Assembly (NCBI RefSeq): GCF_000518205.1 | Contig: NZ_JADD01000005.1 | Span: 1-64,000 of the forward strand | Length of the DNA: 64,000 nucleotides | Reading direction: 5' to 3' | DNA from: Hutsoniella sourekii ATCC 700629 | GTDB lineage: Bacteria; Bacillota; Bacilli; Lactobacillales; Aerococcaceae | Shown: positions 1 through 8,611 of the stretch, piece by piece | Layout of the letters: each line of letters begins with the position of its first letter | How positions within the stretch are numbered: position 1 is the first letter of the stretch | Made by a program: the position numbers and the translations under genes | Notes under the pieces: model-generated | Told to the model about the DNA's origin: nothing | The model's input: the letters and a program-made list of their open reading frames with translations, nothing else | Database searches by the model: none

Positions 1-258
1 AGCTACATCCTGATAAGAAGCGCCGGTCTCCTGCTTAAATCTTAATACATTCAGTTTAAAATTCAATGGATAGTGTTTGTTTGACTTCCTTTTCTTAAGC
101 CCTGACGGGCCTTCCTCTCGAAACTGAGCTACCCATTTTTTGACTAAGGAAGAACTGGAAACGTCATATTTTTTGGTCAGTGACTCGTACCCTAACCGAC
201 CTTTTAAGTACTCTTGTACAATTTGTAATTTAAATTCGTAAGAATATTTTTTGGACAT
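1..258 (-). CDS. IS3-family transposase OrfA (helix-turn-helix protein), partial
   Basis: The first 86 codons are visible and start with MSKKYSYEFKLQIVQEY. This is the helix-turn-helix domain of IS150-type OrfA proteins, which recognise the element ends and are joined to OrfB by programmed frameshifting (family knowledge). A second HTH-like segment begins near residue 66 (NFKLNVLRFKQETG). The ATG at 258 is preceded at 7 nt by GGGGG, the only Shine-Dalgarno-like sequence, and this lies inside a perfect palindrome. The gene runs off the left edge, so whether it is intact is unknown. Confidence 0.85.
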   Translation of the reverse strand, partial: MSKKYSYEFKLQIVQEYLKGRLGYESLTKKYDVSSSSLVKKWVAQFREEGPSGLKKRKSNKHYPLNFKLNVLRFKQETGASYQDVA

Positions 259-264
259 AAAATA

Positions 265-304
265 ACCCCCAAAAGTTAGATTTTTAACTCTAACTTTTGG
301 GGGT
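265..304 (-). repeat. Perfect 16-bp-arm palindrome at the IS left terminus
   Basis: Arms 265-280 and 289-304 are exact inverted complements (ACCCCCAAAAGTTAGA / TCTAACTTTTGGGGGT) around an 8-nt loop. The outer arm is part of the IS terminal repeat. The inner arm carries the GGGGG that would serve as ribosome site for the transposase. RNA entering from outside would fold this hairpin, followed by UUAUUUU, which could both terminate transcription and hide the ribosome site. Confidence 0.85.
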
Positions 305-334
305 CAGTACATCTTAGGGGTGGTCTTTTCTTAA

Positions 335-1405
335 TTATAAGGCTTGATAAGTAGCTGAATTCATTTTCTTTAGAATAGCGGTCACGAGCTCTTTACAAGC
401 TTGATAGTCTTCATAAGCGACATATCCGTAATGTGTATGCGGGTAGCGGACGGGTACGGCTACCACGATGGTTGGGATGCCTTGTTGAGCAAGATGGTAG
501 GCAGCTCCATTGGTTCCTCCGCCGGATCGGACAGCTACTTGAACAGGAATCTTTAATTCCTTGGCAGTATCAAGAGCTAGGGCTTGGAAGCCAGGGTGAG
601 TGATCATCGTGGTATCGAAATGTCTTAGCATGGGTCCCTTACCTAGACCGGATTGAATCTGATAGTCAGGAGCAAAGCTATCGTCAGCCGGAGCTCCTTC
701 AAAGACGATGGCTAGGTCACATGCCACTTGGTTGGCAATCACTTTTGCCCCTCGAAGACCCACTTCTTCCTGCGTTGTCAGAGCCGCTTGAATCTGACAG
801 TCTAGTGAATCCTTAATAGGAGCTATGTCTTGGAGCGTTTCCAGCAGGGCAGCTACACCAATTCGGCAATCGAAGGCCTTGCCGAGTAAGATTTGATCTT
901 GATGCAGGCTTTCGAATTCAACACAAGGAACAACAGGATTACCAATTTCAATACCTAAGTCCTGGGTTTCTTGGCTACTTTTGCTTCCTACGTCGATTAC
1001 CAGAGATTGGATGGTGACGTTTTGATTTCTTTCAGCTTCGCTCATATAATGGGGTGGTTTGGAAGCTACTACTCCTTTGATTAATTCGCCACTGCGAGTC
1101 TTGATGTGAACCAGATGGGCTGGGATGGTATAAGGGGTCCACCCACCCAAGGGTAAAAATTCAAGCATACCGTTGGGGCGGATATTTTGAACAATAAAGC
1201 CTACCTCATCCATATGTGCGTCAAGTAAGATTCGAGGACCCTTATTCTCTTGATCAGAACCCATATTTATCAATAAGTTCCCCATCTTGTCTTCTTTGTA
1301 TGAGGCAAAGGATTGAACATAATTCTTGGCGATCTCCTTGACTTCACTTTCAAAGCCAGAAGGGCCGAAGGCATTCGATAAGTCTTTAATTAAATCAATT
1401 GACAT
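335..1405 (-). CDS. M42 family metallo-aminopeptidase (glutamyl aminopeptidase / FrvX-like)
   Basis: This is a cytosolic dinuclear-metal peptidase that probably trims N-terminal residues from peptides; the substrate preference cannot be read from sequence. At 356 aa it has the usual family length. Metal and catalytic motifs are in the expected order: LDAHMDEVGF (about 61-70), FDCRIG (about 180), TTQEEVGLRGA (about 208-218) and HTHYGY near the C-terminus. The ATG is preceded by AAAGGAAG. It stands alone, with an IS end 23 bp beyond its stop that may have replaced its native terminator. M42 assignment is firm; the name PepA or YsdC is not distinguishable here. Confidence 0.9.
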   Translation of the reverse strand: MSIDLIKDLSNAFGPSGFESEVKEIAKNYVQSFASYKEDKMGNLLINMGSDQENKGPRILLDAHMDEVGFIVQNIRPNGMLEFLPLGGWTPYTIPAHLVHIKTRSGELIKGVVASKPPHYMSEAERNQNVTIQSLVIDVGSKSSQETQDLGIEIGNPVVPCVEFESLHQDQILLGKAFDCRIGVAALLETLQDIAPIKDSLDCQIQAALTTQEEVGLRGAKVIANQVACDLAIVFEGAPADDSFAPDYQIQSGLGKGPMLRHFDTTMITHPGFQALALDTAKELKIPVQVAVRSGGGTNGAAYHLAQQGIPTIVVAVPVRYPHTHYGYVAYEDYQACKELVTAILKKMNSATYQAL

Positions 1406-1510
1406 AAAATCTTCCTTTCCTAATCGGATAATCAGCCTTATTATACCAGAACTTAACTTTCAATCGAATAGGGGTCAGTTATAGATATTTTGTTTGGTAT
1501 ATAGAGAATA

Positions 1511-1538
1511 AACCATCCCTGAGCAGATAGGGATGGTT
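1511..1538 (-). terminator. Hairpin terminator after the ABC-F gene
   Basis: A perfect 10-bp stem AACCATCCCT/AGGGATGGTT with an 8-nt loop lies 30 bp past the ABC-F stop. The following minus-strand run TATTCTC is only weakly T-rich. Confidence 0.6.
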
Positions 1539-1570
1539 CATTTAGTTATTAGATGCGGTAAGTGAGTCTA

Positions 1571-3208
1571 TTAAGCTTCTGCTGTTTGGTACATTTTATC
1601 CACACGTTCTTGGACGTTCTCGTCGTTAAGATAGTCTTCATAAGTTGAGTCAATCCGGTCAAAGGCACCGTTCGGCGTTAATTCGATGATCCGGTTACAA
1701 GTTGTATTTAGGACCTCATAGTCATGAGAAGCGATTAAGATCGCGCCATCGAACTTAATGAGTCCTTCGTTAAGGGCAGTGATAGACTCCAAATCCAAGT
1801 GGTTGGTCGGTTGGTCCATGACTAGAACGTTGGCTTTGGATAACATCATTTTGGAGAGTAAGCAACGAACTTTTTCGCCCCCGGATAAGACATTAACAGG
1901 TTTCATCACATCATCCCCGGTAAATAGCATCCGACCTAGGAAGCTTCTGAGGAAGGTGTTATCTTGTTCTTCCTTATCAGCGTATTGACGCAACCAATCA
2001 ACAATACTTAGCTCATTACCATCGAATTCATCGGCAGAATTACGCGGTAAATAAGTCTGAGAAGTGGTAACACCCCATTCAAAACTACCCGCATCCGCCT
2101 CCATCTTGCCCATTAGGATTTCGAATAGGGTGGTCATGGCCAAATCATTCCGGCTCAAAAAGGCAACTTTATCATTGCGGTTCAAGGTAAAGGTAATATT
2201 ATCTAAGATTTTCTCACCGTCGATAGTCTTAGAAAGTCCTTCCACTCTAAGTAAATCATTACCCATCTCACGCTCCGGGCTAAAGCCGACGTAAGGGTAC
2301 CGTCTTGACGAAGGTTGGATATCATCCAGGGTAATCTTGTCGAGTAATTTCTTACGGGAAGTAGCTTGCTTAGACTTAGAAGCATTGGCAGAGAAACGGG
2401 CAATAAATTCTTGTAGTTCTTTGATCTGCTCTTCCTTCTTAGCGTTTTGGTCTGCTTGTAGTTTAGCAGCTAGTTGACTGGATTGTAACCAGAAATCGTA
2501 GTTACCAACATAGATTTTAATCTTACCAAAGTCCACATCCGCCATATGGGTACATACGGAGTTTAGGAAGTGGCGGTCATGGGAGACAACGATAACAGTA
2601 TTTTCAAAATCAATAATAAAATCTGTTAACCAATCAATCGCGTGAGCATCTAATCCGTTAGTTGGCTCATCTAGAAGCAGGTTATCAGGTTTACCAAAGA
2701 GAGCTTGAGCGAGGAGAACCTTAATCTTATCAGCCTCTACTAATTCTCTCATATGTTGCTGGTGCATGTCGGTGGTGATTCCTAGTCCTTGCAGCATATC
2801 GCTAGCTTGCGCTTCTGCTTCCCAGCCTCCCATTTCAGCAAATAAACCTTCTAATTCGCCTGCTCGAATTCCATCTTCATCAGAAAAATCTTCCTTCATA
2901 TAGATGTTATTCTTCTCAGTCATAACCTCGTAGAGTTCTTTATAACCCATTAGGACCGTATCAAGAACTGTATAGTCTTCAAAACCGTAGTGATCTTGGT
3001 TTAATACAGCTAGACGTTCATTTGGATCCATAGTGACGGACCCTGTTGTTGGTGTTACTTCTCCAGATAGAATCTTCAAAAATGTAGACTTTCCGGCTCC
3101 ATTAGCACCGATTACTCCGTAGCAGTTGCCCGGTGTAAAAGTAATATTCACATCATCAAATAGTTTACGGTCTGGAAATTGCAGACTGACGTTGGATACA
3201 TTGATCAT
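1571..3208 (-). CDS. ykpA: ABC-F family ATP-binding protein (YkpA/YbiT type)
   Basis: This soluble protein has two ABC cassettes joined by a charged helical linker (about 245-290) and no membrane segments, which is the ABC-F layout. Family members act on the ribosome as translation factors or antibiotic-protection proteins; the YkpA branch is not well characterised. Cassette 1 has Walker A GANGAGKST (34-42) and LLLDEPTNGLD with Glu181, but its signature region is degenerate (LVEADKIK, about 156-163). Cassette 2 has an intact LSGGE (441-445), but SRNDLAMTT (352-360) replaces Walker A and MDQPTNHLD has Gln466 in place of the catalytic Glu. One composite ATP site therefore looks active and the other dead. 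The start has GGAGG at good spacing. Confidence 0.9.
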   Translation of the reverse strand: MINVSNVSLQFPDRKLFDDVNITFTPGNCYGVIGANGAGKSTFLKILSGEVTPTTGSVTMDPNERLAVLNQDHYGFEDYTVLDTVLMGYKELYEVMTEKNNIYMKEDFSDEDGIRAGELEGLFAEMGGWEAEAQASDMLQGLGITTDMHQQHMRELVEADKIKVLLAQALFGKPDNLLLDEPTNGLDAHAIDWLTDFIIDFENTVIVVSHDRHFLNSVCTHMADVDFGKIKIYVGNYDFWLQSSQLAAKLQADQNAKKEEQIKELQEFIARFSANASKSKQATSRKKLLDKITLDDIQPSSRRYPYVGFSPEREMGNDLLRVEGLSKTIDGEKILDNITFTLNRNDKVAFLSRNDLAMTTLFEILMGKMEADAGSFEWGVTTSQTYLPRNSADEFDGNELSIVDWLRQYADKEEQDNTFLRSFLGRMLFTGDDVMKPVNVLSGGEKVRCLLSKMMLSKANVLVMDQPTNHLDLESITALNEGLIKFDGAILIASHDYEVLNTTCNRIIELTPNGAFDRIDSTYEDYLNDENVQERVDKMYQTAEA

Positions 3209-3353
3209 TTAGTTTCCTCCAGTATTTATAAAGTGATCGATTCTCTGTTAATCATATAAATATTAGCACAAAAGCTTAGAAAGTCCTAACTTTAAATGAC
3301 TGCTTATTGCTAAGATTTATCTGAGGAATCTTACGTAAATATTCACATTTGAT

Positions 3354-3362
3354 TGTTATAAT
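3354..3362 (+). promoter_or_regulatory. Extended -10 promoter for the 421-aa secreted protein
   Basis: TGTTATAAT (TG-N-TATAAT) lies 22 bp before the start codon. No convincing -35 box is seen at 17 bp, as is common with extended -10 promoters. Confidence 0.5.
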
Positions 3363-3384
3363 GATTATTTGAGGAGGGGATTAA

Positions 3385-4650
3385 ATGGATCGAAAAAACT
3401 GGTTTTTTATCATGTTATTAAGTTTCATGATAGCTTTTAGTATTCAAACTCCCTCTCAAGGATTGGTGATGGCAGAATCTCTCATCAGTGAAGTTGACAG
3501 GGATTCTGGTCAAGAGGACGAGTCAACGATTGGTGAAGTGGAAGATCTTGATGAGATCCGAGAAGATTTACTGCAAGAGACGCCCATCACCCAGGAACAA
3601 TTACTTCAAATTGAAGACCAGATGATCGAAAGGATACTTGAGGACCAGCCGCAAGTATCGATCGAACAATTATTTGATCGACTTATTAAGGATTATCCAG
3701 GATTTTTTGTGACGGAAGCTAGTCGGATTCGTAAGTTATTGGTAGATCAGTTTGACTTGCAGCGTCATTTATTGGATCAAATGAGTGACCAAGAATTACT
3801 TTGGCAATCGTTTAAGGTGTATCAAGCCAATAATCAGCATGAAAATATTGGCGAACTAGCAGAAATCATTCGGCATGCTAATAAGCGATTAACGGATGCC
3901 AGTGGCGTTAGCCAGTCAGATCGTGATCTATCGCAAGTTAAGCAATTAAGAGAAGATTTGCGCCACGATACCCCAATCTCTGATCAATCTCTGGCTAAGA
4001 TCAATGATCAGCAATTGCTACAAGTCGTTGATAGTCAAAATATAAAGATGGACTCCTTGAATTCAGACCAGTTAGAGTTATTGAGTCGCCAATTGGTAAT
4101 GTGTTTTCCCCAAGCCTTTAATCAAGAGGAAATCCACGCTGTAGCGGATTACATTCGGAGTCAAACGATTGATTCATCAGCTATGACCCAGGCAATTGCT
4201 CGAGAAATACCTGATTTAAAGTTCTTGGCCTGGGGTGAGCAGGCGGTGTATCGCCAAGGGGACCCGATTAATTATCCATTCTTAAGAGCCTTCACTGAAT
4301 ATACAGATTTGTTTGAAGGCTTGGTCCAAGAAGCTCAGGCTAACTATCTACAATCCAAACTTCTAACCCAATTGGATATTCAACAGATTTCAGATATTGA
4401 ACTGGTCGATGCCTTGTATAAGGCGGATGGTGCAGTGGACGTGGCGGTATCACAACTCAGACAACGATACCCTAACTTGTTAGCCCCACACCGCAAAAAT
4501 CAAAAAGAAACCAATCCTGTCAAGAGCCGATCACAAGAATTTTCAAGTAGCATCCATCAATCAGAGCCTTCTAGCTTCTGGTTATGGCCCCTAGCCTTGG
4601 TGGCCCTTATATTAGCCATCGTGTATGTCATGGATCGAGTTCAATCTTAA
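3385..4650 (+). CDS. Unknown secreted, C-terminally membrane-anchored helical repeat protein
   Basis: I do not recognise this 421-aa protein. Residues 1-30 form a signal peptide (charged start, hydrophobic core, likely cut after VMA). The long central part is acidic, Gln/Asp/Leu-rich and predicted helical. Near the C-terminus a Ser/Lys linker (about 370-397) leads to one membrane segment (about 398-415) and a short basic tail, so most of it should lie outside the cell. Three degenerate repeats can be aligned by eye: about 58-121, 188-258 and 326-367. The first two open with (I/L)REDL..(D/E)TPI, and all three contain an L..I.D..L core followed by an aromatic-Pro motif (YPGFF, FPQAF, YPNLL). 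Start: GGAGGGG 5 bp before the ATG. It is monocistronic, between its own promoter and terminator. Confidence 0.75.
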   Translation: MDRKNWFFIMLLSFMIAFSIQTPSQGLVMAESLISEVDRDSGQEDESTIGEVEDLDEIREDLLQETPITQEQLLQIEDQMIERILEDQPQVSIEQLFDRLIKDYPGFFVTEASRIRKLLVDQFDLQRHLLDQMSDQELLWQSFKVYQANNQHENIGELAEIIRHANKRLTDASGVSQSDRDLSQVKQLREDLRHDTPISDQSLAKINDQQLLQVVDSQNIKMDSLNSDQLELLSRQLVMCFPQAFNQEEIHAVADYIRSQTIDSSAMTQAIAREIPDLKFLAWGEQAVYRQGDPINYPFLRAFTEYTDLFEGLVQEAQANYLQSKLLTQLDIQQISDIELVDALYKADGAVDVAVSQLRQRYPNLLAPHRKNQKETNPVKSRSQEFSSSIHQSEPSSFWLWPLALVALILAIVYVMDRVQS

Positions 4651-4668
4651 TCATTCACATATTAAAAA

Positions 4669-4739
4669 CAACACCTACCCCTATTGCACAGGTTGACTAA
4701 AGCAGTCAAGGAGTGCTTAAAGTGGATAGGTGTTTTTTT
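4669..4739 (+). terminator. Terminator with nested hairpins
   Basis: An outer stem ACACCTA/TAGGTGT encloses GCAC/GTGC and TTGACT/AGTCAA and is followed by TTTTTTT. Confidence 0.75.
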
Positions 4740-4793
4740 GATCGAGTCTAATTAACTTAAGGTTTAGTGATCAAGCCTTGTAAACTTTTAGTC

Positions 4794-6377
4794 TTAACAG
4801 TGGGGGTCGCGTTCGGGCCATCTCTCCCACTGAATATGCCGATAGTGATGGTTGACCTGTCTCCAGTTTTCATCCCTAAACTGGTTTAGAGCTTTTTTGA
4901 TGAGGTTAGCGATATCGTCCTGGGAAAGATAATCCACTTGGTCTAGGTTGAACCAATGATAGTCGCCCCCACCGGCTGCACGATATTGATTGAGAGCTAA
5001 ACTATAGGTTTTTTCACGATCAATCGATTCTCCGCTGGCTTCATCAATGAGGTCGATGATCCTGATTTGTCCATCATGAACGTCTAGTTTAATGGTTAGA
5101 CCGCTATACAAGTCATAATTGAAATGTTGAGGCTTAGGCTCAATATAAGTAGGGTTAATCGTTATTTGTCCTGCTTGATTGATCTGAAGATAGTTCAAGT
5201 TGTATTCCATTACTTCCCAAAGAGTTTGTCCGCTGACTTGGGTCTTAGCTACTAAGTTGAAGAAAGGGTAGGTCTTTAATAAGGTTTCATTGGTAATTTC
5301 CCCAGTAAAGGCTTGGTAAGCTTGATTGGGGAGGGCGACTCCACTAAATTGAGCCCCTGTTTCCTTGAGTTGGATTTGATTCAAGAATTCTGCAAAAGGG
5401 TGGCCTAACAACTTACTCTCAAAGTCAGTTTGATCAGGTAATTCGATCGGGGCTTGTCCGAGCGGCTGATTAAGCCATTCTTTGGCTTGGGAGAATTCGG
5501 GTTCCATTGCTTCTTGAACGAGGGTATCTTCAGGCGATTGATCAACGGGTTCCAGACTTCCAGTGATCGATTGGATGGCGTTTCCATTCATTTCGATACA
5601 AACATGGCCGACATACTCACCGGCGTAGCCAGGTTGGACAGTAAAGGTTTGCTGGCTCATCTGGGCAATTTCTCTGTGTTGATGCCCCGTTAAAAGTACA
5701 TCTATCCCCTCAATTTCACGGACCATCTCAATCCCTTGATTTTCTCCTGTTGCTTGCTCGGTGGCTTGGAAGGTCTGTAAATCAGCTTCAAAGCCACCGT
5801 GATAGGCAAGGACAATGACATCAGCTTGATCGCGAAGTAGATCAACGTAATAGTGGGCGGTCTGCTTAGCATCCTTGAATTCAATCCCACGGTAGTGATC
5901 TTCAAGTTCCCAATTGGGGATGTAGTGGGTAGTGAGGCCGATGATAGCTAACCTTACTCCTTCAAAGTCAAGAATTTGATAGGCTTTCCCAAAGTAAGGC
6001 TCCTGGCTTTCTTGGCTAATGATATTTGCAGCGAGAACCTGACTGCTTAAATGATTCAAGGTATTTGTCAAATAGTCTAGGCCAAAATTAAATTCATGGT
6101 TTCCAATAACTTGTATATCATAGCCTACTTGGTTCATGGCGCGGGCAATGGATTGAGCATTTCCTACTTGTTCTTGTAAGTAGCTAGCAAAGGATGACCC
6201 TTGAATAAAGTCTCCTAAGTCTATAGTTAGCACGCTATCTCCAGCTTCTTGATATTGTTTTTTCAAGGATTGGAGGGTTGTTGCAGTGTTCAAGAGGCTT
6301 TTATGAGCGTTGTTTGGTCGATTCAGCCAATGACCATGCGTATCAGATGTATAGAGAAGATGTATCTTATGAGTCAC
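4794..6377 (-). CDS. yunD: Cytosolic bifunctional metallophosphatase / 5'-nucleotidase-like protein (YunD type)
   Basis: The N-terminal calcineurin-like metallophosphoesterase domain carries YTSDTHGHW (9-17), DLGDFIQGS (about 53-61), GNHEFNFGLD (about 96-105) and GHQH (about 231-234). It is followed by a 5'-nucleotidase C-terminal domain with the substrate-loop motif AAGGGDYH near residue 470. There is no signal peptide, unlike the usual secreted 5'-nucleotidases, which matches Bacillus YunD. The likely role is hydrolysis of nucleotides or similar phosphate esters in the cytosol (inference). It starts with GTG, preceded by AAAGGA, and overlaps the end of ppk by 11 bp, so it is the last gene of the polyphosphate operon. 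Confidence 0.85.
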   Translation of the reverse strand: MTHKIHLLYTSDTHGHWLNRPNNAHKSLLNTATTLQSLKKQYQEAGDSVLTIDLGDFIQGSSFASYLQEQVGNAQSIARAMNQVGYDIQVIGNHEFNFGLDYLTNTLNHLSSQVLAANIISQESQEPYFGKAYQILDFEGVRLAIIGLTTHYIPNWELEDHYRGIEFKDAKQTAHYYVDLLRDQADVIVLAYHGGFEADLQTFQATEQATGENQGIEMVREIEGIDVLLTGHQHREIAQMSQQTFTVQPGYAGEYVGHVCIEMNGNAIQSITGSLEPVDQSPEDTLVQEAMEPEFSQAKEWLNQPLGQAPIELPDQTDFESKLLGHPFAEFLNQIQLKETGAQFSGVALPNQAYQAFTGEITNETLLKTYPFFNLVAKTQVSGQTLWEVMEYNLNYLQINQAGQITINPTYIEPKPQHFNYDLYSGLTIKLDVHDGQIRIIDLIDEASGESIDREKTYSLALNQYRAAGGGDYHWFNLDQVDYLSQDDIANLIKKALNQFRDENWRQVNHHYRHIQWERWPERDPHC

Positions 6378-8580
6378 TATTACGGTGTCCTTTCTTACGA
6401 GATAGAATTCTTTTCAGCCAATGATTGAAGGTGCTTCCGCCATGTGCTCTTCCTGGCAATCGAGAGGAATCCTTGGATCTAGGCTCTTCTAATCGTGCTA
6501 GGTTTTTCTCAGCGGCTTCTTCTATTAATTGATTGTGGTTGTTGAGCTTCACTTGAGATTGATCAGGTCTTACATAACAGCCATCTTCTTGCAAGACTCT
6601 CGCCTTCATTGTGTCAGCTAATTGCAGATCCAAAATATGTCTAATCGCTTGAGCAATTACGGGATCAAGAATGGGAAACTCAATCTCCACTCGTTTGATC
6701 ATATTACGGGTCATCATGTCTGCTGAGGAAAGGAAGGTTCGATGCTGGCCATTGTGATGGAAGTAGTAGACTCGGCTGTGTTCTAAGAAACGCCCAACAA
6801 TCGAACGAACTTGAATATTATCAGAAAAATTAGGAATGCCTGGCTTCAAGCAACAAATGCCTCGAACAATCAAGTCTATTTTTACTCCTGCTTGACTGGC
6901 CTGATAAAGTTTTTCGATGAGTGGCTTATCGGTTAATGAGTTCATCTTAGCGATAATATAACCATTGCCATACTGTTCTTGATAGCTAATCTCTTCGTCA
7001 ATGTAATCCAAGAGCGAATCTCGGATAGCGAAGGGAGAAACTTGTAAGAGCTGGTAGTCGGGTCTTTGGGTATAACCACTTAAGTAATTGAAAAAGTCGG
7101 AAGCATCTTGTCCAATTTCTGGATAGGCGGTTAGGATTCCCATATCAGTATAAGTACGAGCGGTCTTATCATTGTAATTACCCGTTCCAAGATGGACATA
7201 GCGCTTAATACCATTATCTTCTTGGCGGACAGCTAAACAAATTTTACTATGGGTCTTCAAGTCACTCATGCCATATAAGACGTGGCAACCTGCTTCTTCT
7301 AACTCTCTGGCCCAGTGAATGTTGTTGGCTTCATCGAATCGGGCCTTTAACTCGACTAGAACGGTTACTTCCTTGCCATTATCGGCCGCTTCTTTAAGGG
7401 CTTGAATAATGGGGGAATGCTTGGAGACACGGTAGAGAGTTTGCTTGATGGCGATGGTTTGAGGGTCCTTTGCTGCTGTTTGAATAAAAGAGACAATTGG
7501 ATCAAAAGAATCATAAGGATGGTGGAAGAAAATATCTCTTTCATTAATCTGATCAAAAATAGTTTCTCCCATCAAACTTGGATCAAGATAAGGCTTAAAC
7601 GGTGGATATTGAAGCTCAGGATGGTCCTGGCCGATTTCATCCACCAGCTCAAACAGAAAGGTCAGATCTAGGGGACCATCGAAATAATAAATAGCTCTTT
7701 CTTCTAAGTTAAAAGTATTTTGAATAAAGTCATCATCCATTCGCTTAAAGTTGTTGCTAAAACTCGTATCAACTTCAAGGCGAATGGCTATACCATTTCT
7801 TCTTTTTTGGACATAGTCTTCAATTAACTCTAATAGATCGCTGGCACCATCTTCAATCACATCAAAGTCGGCATTTCGCGTTATTCTAAAGGGGAAAGCT
7901 TGGGTTACTGTATAGCCAACAAATAGTTGGGATAGGTGATGAATAATCATATCCTCAATCATTAAAATAACCGTTGAATCCTCTGTTGTGATGGTCAGGA
8001 AACGATCAATGAGGCTAGGAATAGGGACTATAGCCACTTGCGTGCTCTCCTGGTTTTGTAGTTCCACGTAAATATTTAAGTGTTTATTCTTTAAATGAGG
8101 AAAAGGTCGGTGGCTATCGACACCCAGAGGTGTTAGTGTAGGTAGAATAAATTCGTTAAAATAAAGGTCTGCTTGATGAGCTTCTTCTTCATTTAATTGG
8201 TCGAAACGCTTGAGTTGATAGTTTATTTTAACTAATTCGTCAACTATTTGGTGGAAGCGCTGATATTGATAGTTTATATTTCGTCGGTTTCTGGTCGATA
8301 TTTCATCCAATAATTGGTCAGGGGACATTAAGGTTTTATTCTCAGCTATTTCCACTTGGTCCAAATACTGGTCATAAACGCCAGCAACACGCACCATGAA
8401 GAATTCATCCAAGTTTGAAGAACCGATAGCAAGGAAATTTAATTGCTCTAAAAAGGGATTGTTAGGGTCATAGGCTTCTTCAATCACTCGGTAGTTGAAA
8501 TCTAGCCAACTTAATTCTCGGTTAAAGAAGTAGTCAGCTTGATTATTGGTTTTAGATGGGGTTATTACTTGCTCAGCCAT
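6367..8580 (-). CDS. ppk: Polyphosphate kinase 1
   Basis: It makes inorganic polyphosphate from ATP, reversibly, at the inner membrane face (family knowledge). The order of domains is the N-domain (FFNRELSWLDFN), the head domain and two phospholipase-D-like catalytic domains. Visible motifs include IKQTLYRVSKHSPI, VELKARFDE and HLGTGNYNDKTAR, whose His is the expected phosphorylated residue, plus a second His region near HSRVYYFHHNG. I place the start at the ATG at 8580 (MAEQVITPSK), because AAAGGAG lies 8 bp upstream. An upstream in-frame ATG at 8622 would overlap ppx and lacks a ribosome site. The protein is about 737 aa. It lies 31 bp after ppx. Confidence 0.93.
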   Translation of the reverse strand: MAEQVITPSKTNNQADYFFNRELSWLDFNYRVIEEAYDPNNPFLEQLNFLAIGSSNLDEFFMVRVAGVYDQYLDQVEIAENKTLMSPDQLLDEISTRNRRNINYQYQRFHQIVDELVKINYQLKRFDQLNEEEAHQADLYFNEFILPTLTPLGVDSHRPFPHLKNKHLNIYVELQNQESTQVAIVPIPSLIDRFLTITTEDSTVILMIEDMIIHHLSQLFVGYTVTQAFPFRITRNADFDVIEDGASDLLELIEDYVQKRRNGIAIRLEVDTSFSNNFKRMDDDFIQNTFNLEERAIYYFDGPLDLTFLFELVDEIGQDHPELQYPPFKPYLDPSLMGETIFDQINERDIFFHHPYDSFDPIVSFIQTAAKDPQTIAIKQTLYRVSKHSPIIQALKEAADNGKEVTVLVELKARFDEANNIHWARELEEAGCHVLYGMSDLKTHSKICLAVRQEDNGIKRYVHLGTGNYNDKTARTYTDMGILTAYPEIGQDASDFFNYLSGYTQRPDYQLLQVSPFAIRDSLLDYIDEEISYQEQYGNGYIIAKMNSLTDKPLIEKLYQASQAGVKIDLIVRGICCLKPGIPNFSDNIQVRSIVGRFLEHSRVYYFHHNGQHRTFLSSADMMTRNMIKRVEIEFPILDPVIAQAIRHILDLQLADTMKARVLQEDGCYVRPDQSQVKLNNHNQLIEEAAEKNLARLEEPRSKDSSRLPGRAHGGSTFNHWLKRILSRKKGHRNSDS

Positions 8581-8611
8581 GCTTGATGCTCCTTTGTATG
8601 GTCGATAAACA

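Larger units (their letters stand above)
1..311 (-). mobile_element. Left end of an IS3-family (IS150-like) insertion sequence, truncated by window edge
   Basis: The outer end reads TGTACTGACCCCC on the minus strand and finishes at 311. This TGTACTG start is typical of IS3/IS150-group terminal repeats (family knowledge). An OrfA-like transposase follows inward on the same strand. The element lies 23 bp past the stop codon of the M42 peptidase gene, so it sits in that gene's 3' flank without breaking it. The other end, OrfB and any target duplication lie outside the window. Confidence 0.8.

Noticed and set aside
1758..2403. Open frames of 66-76 codons opposite the ABC-F gene
   Set aside because: They lack ribosome sites and family features and lie wholly inside a well-supported gene. 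The same was concluded for similar frames opposite or inside yunD, ppk, ppx, copA, pdp, malQ, uvsE and proS.
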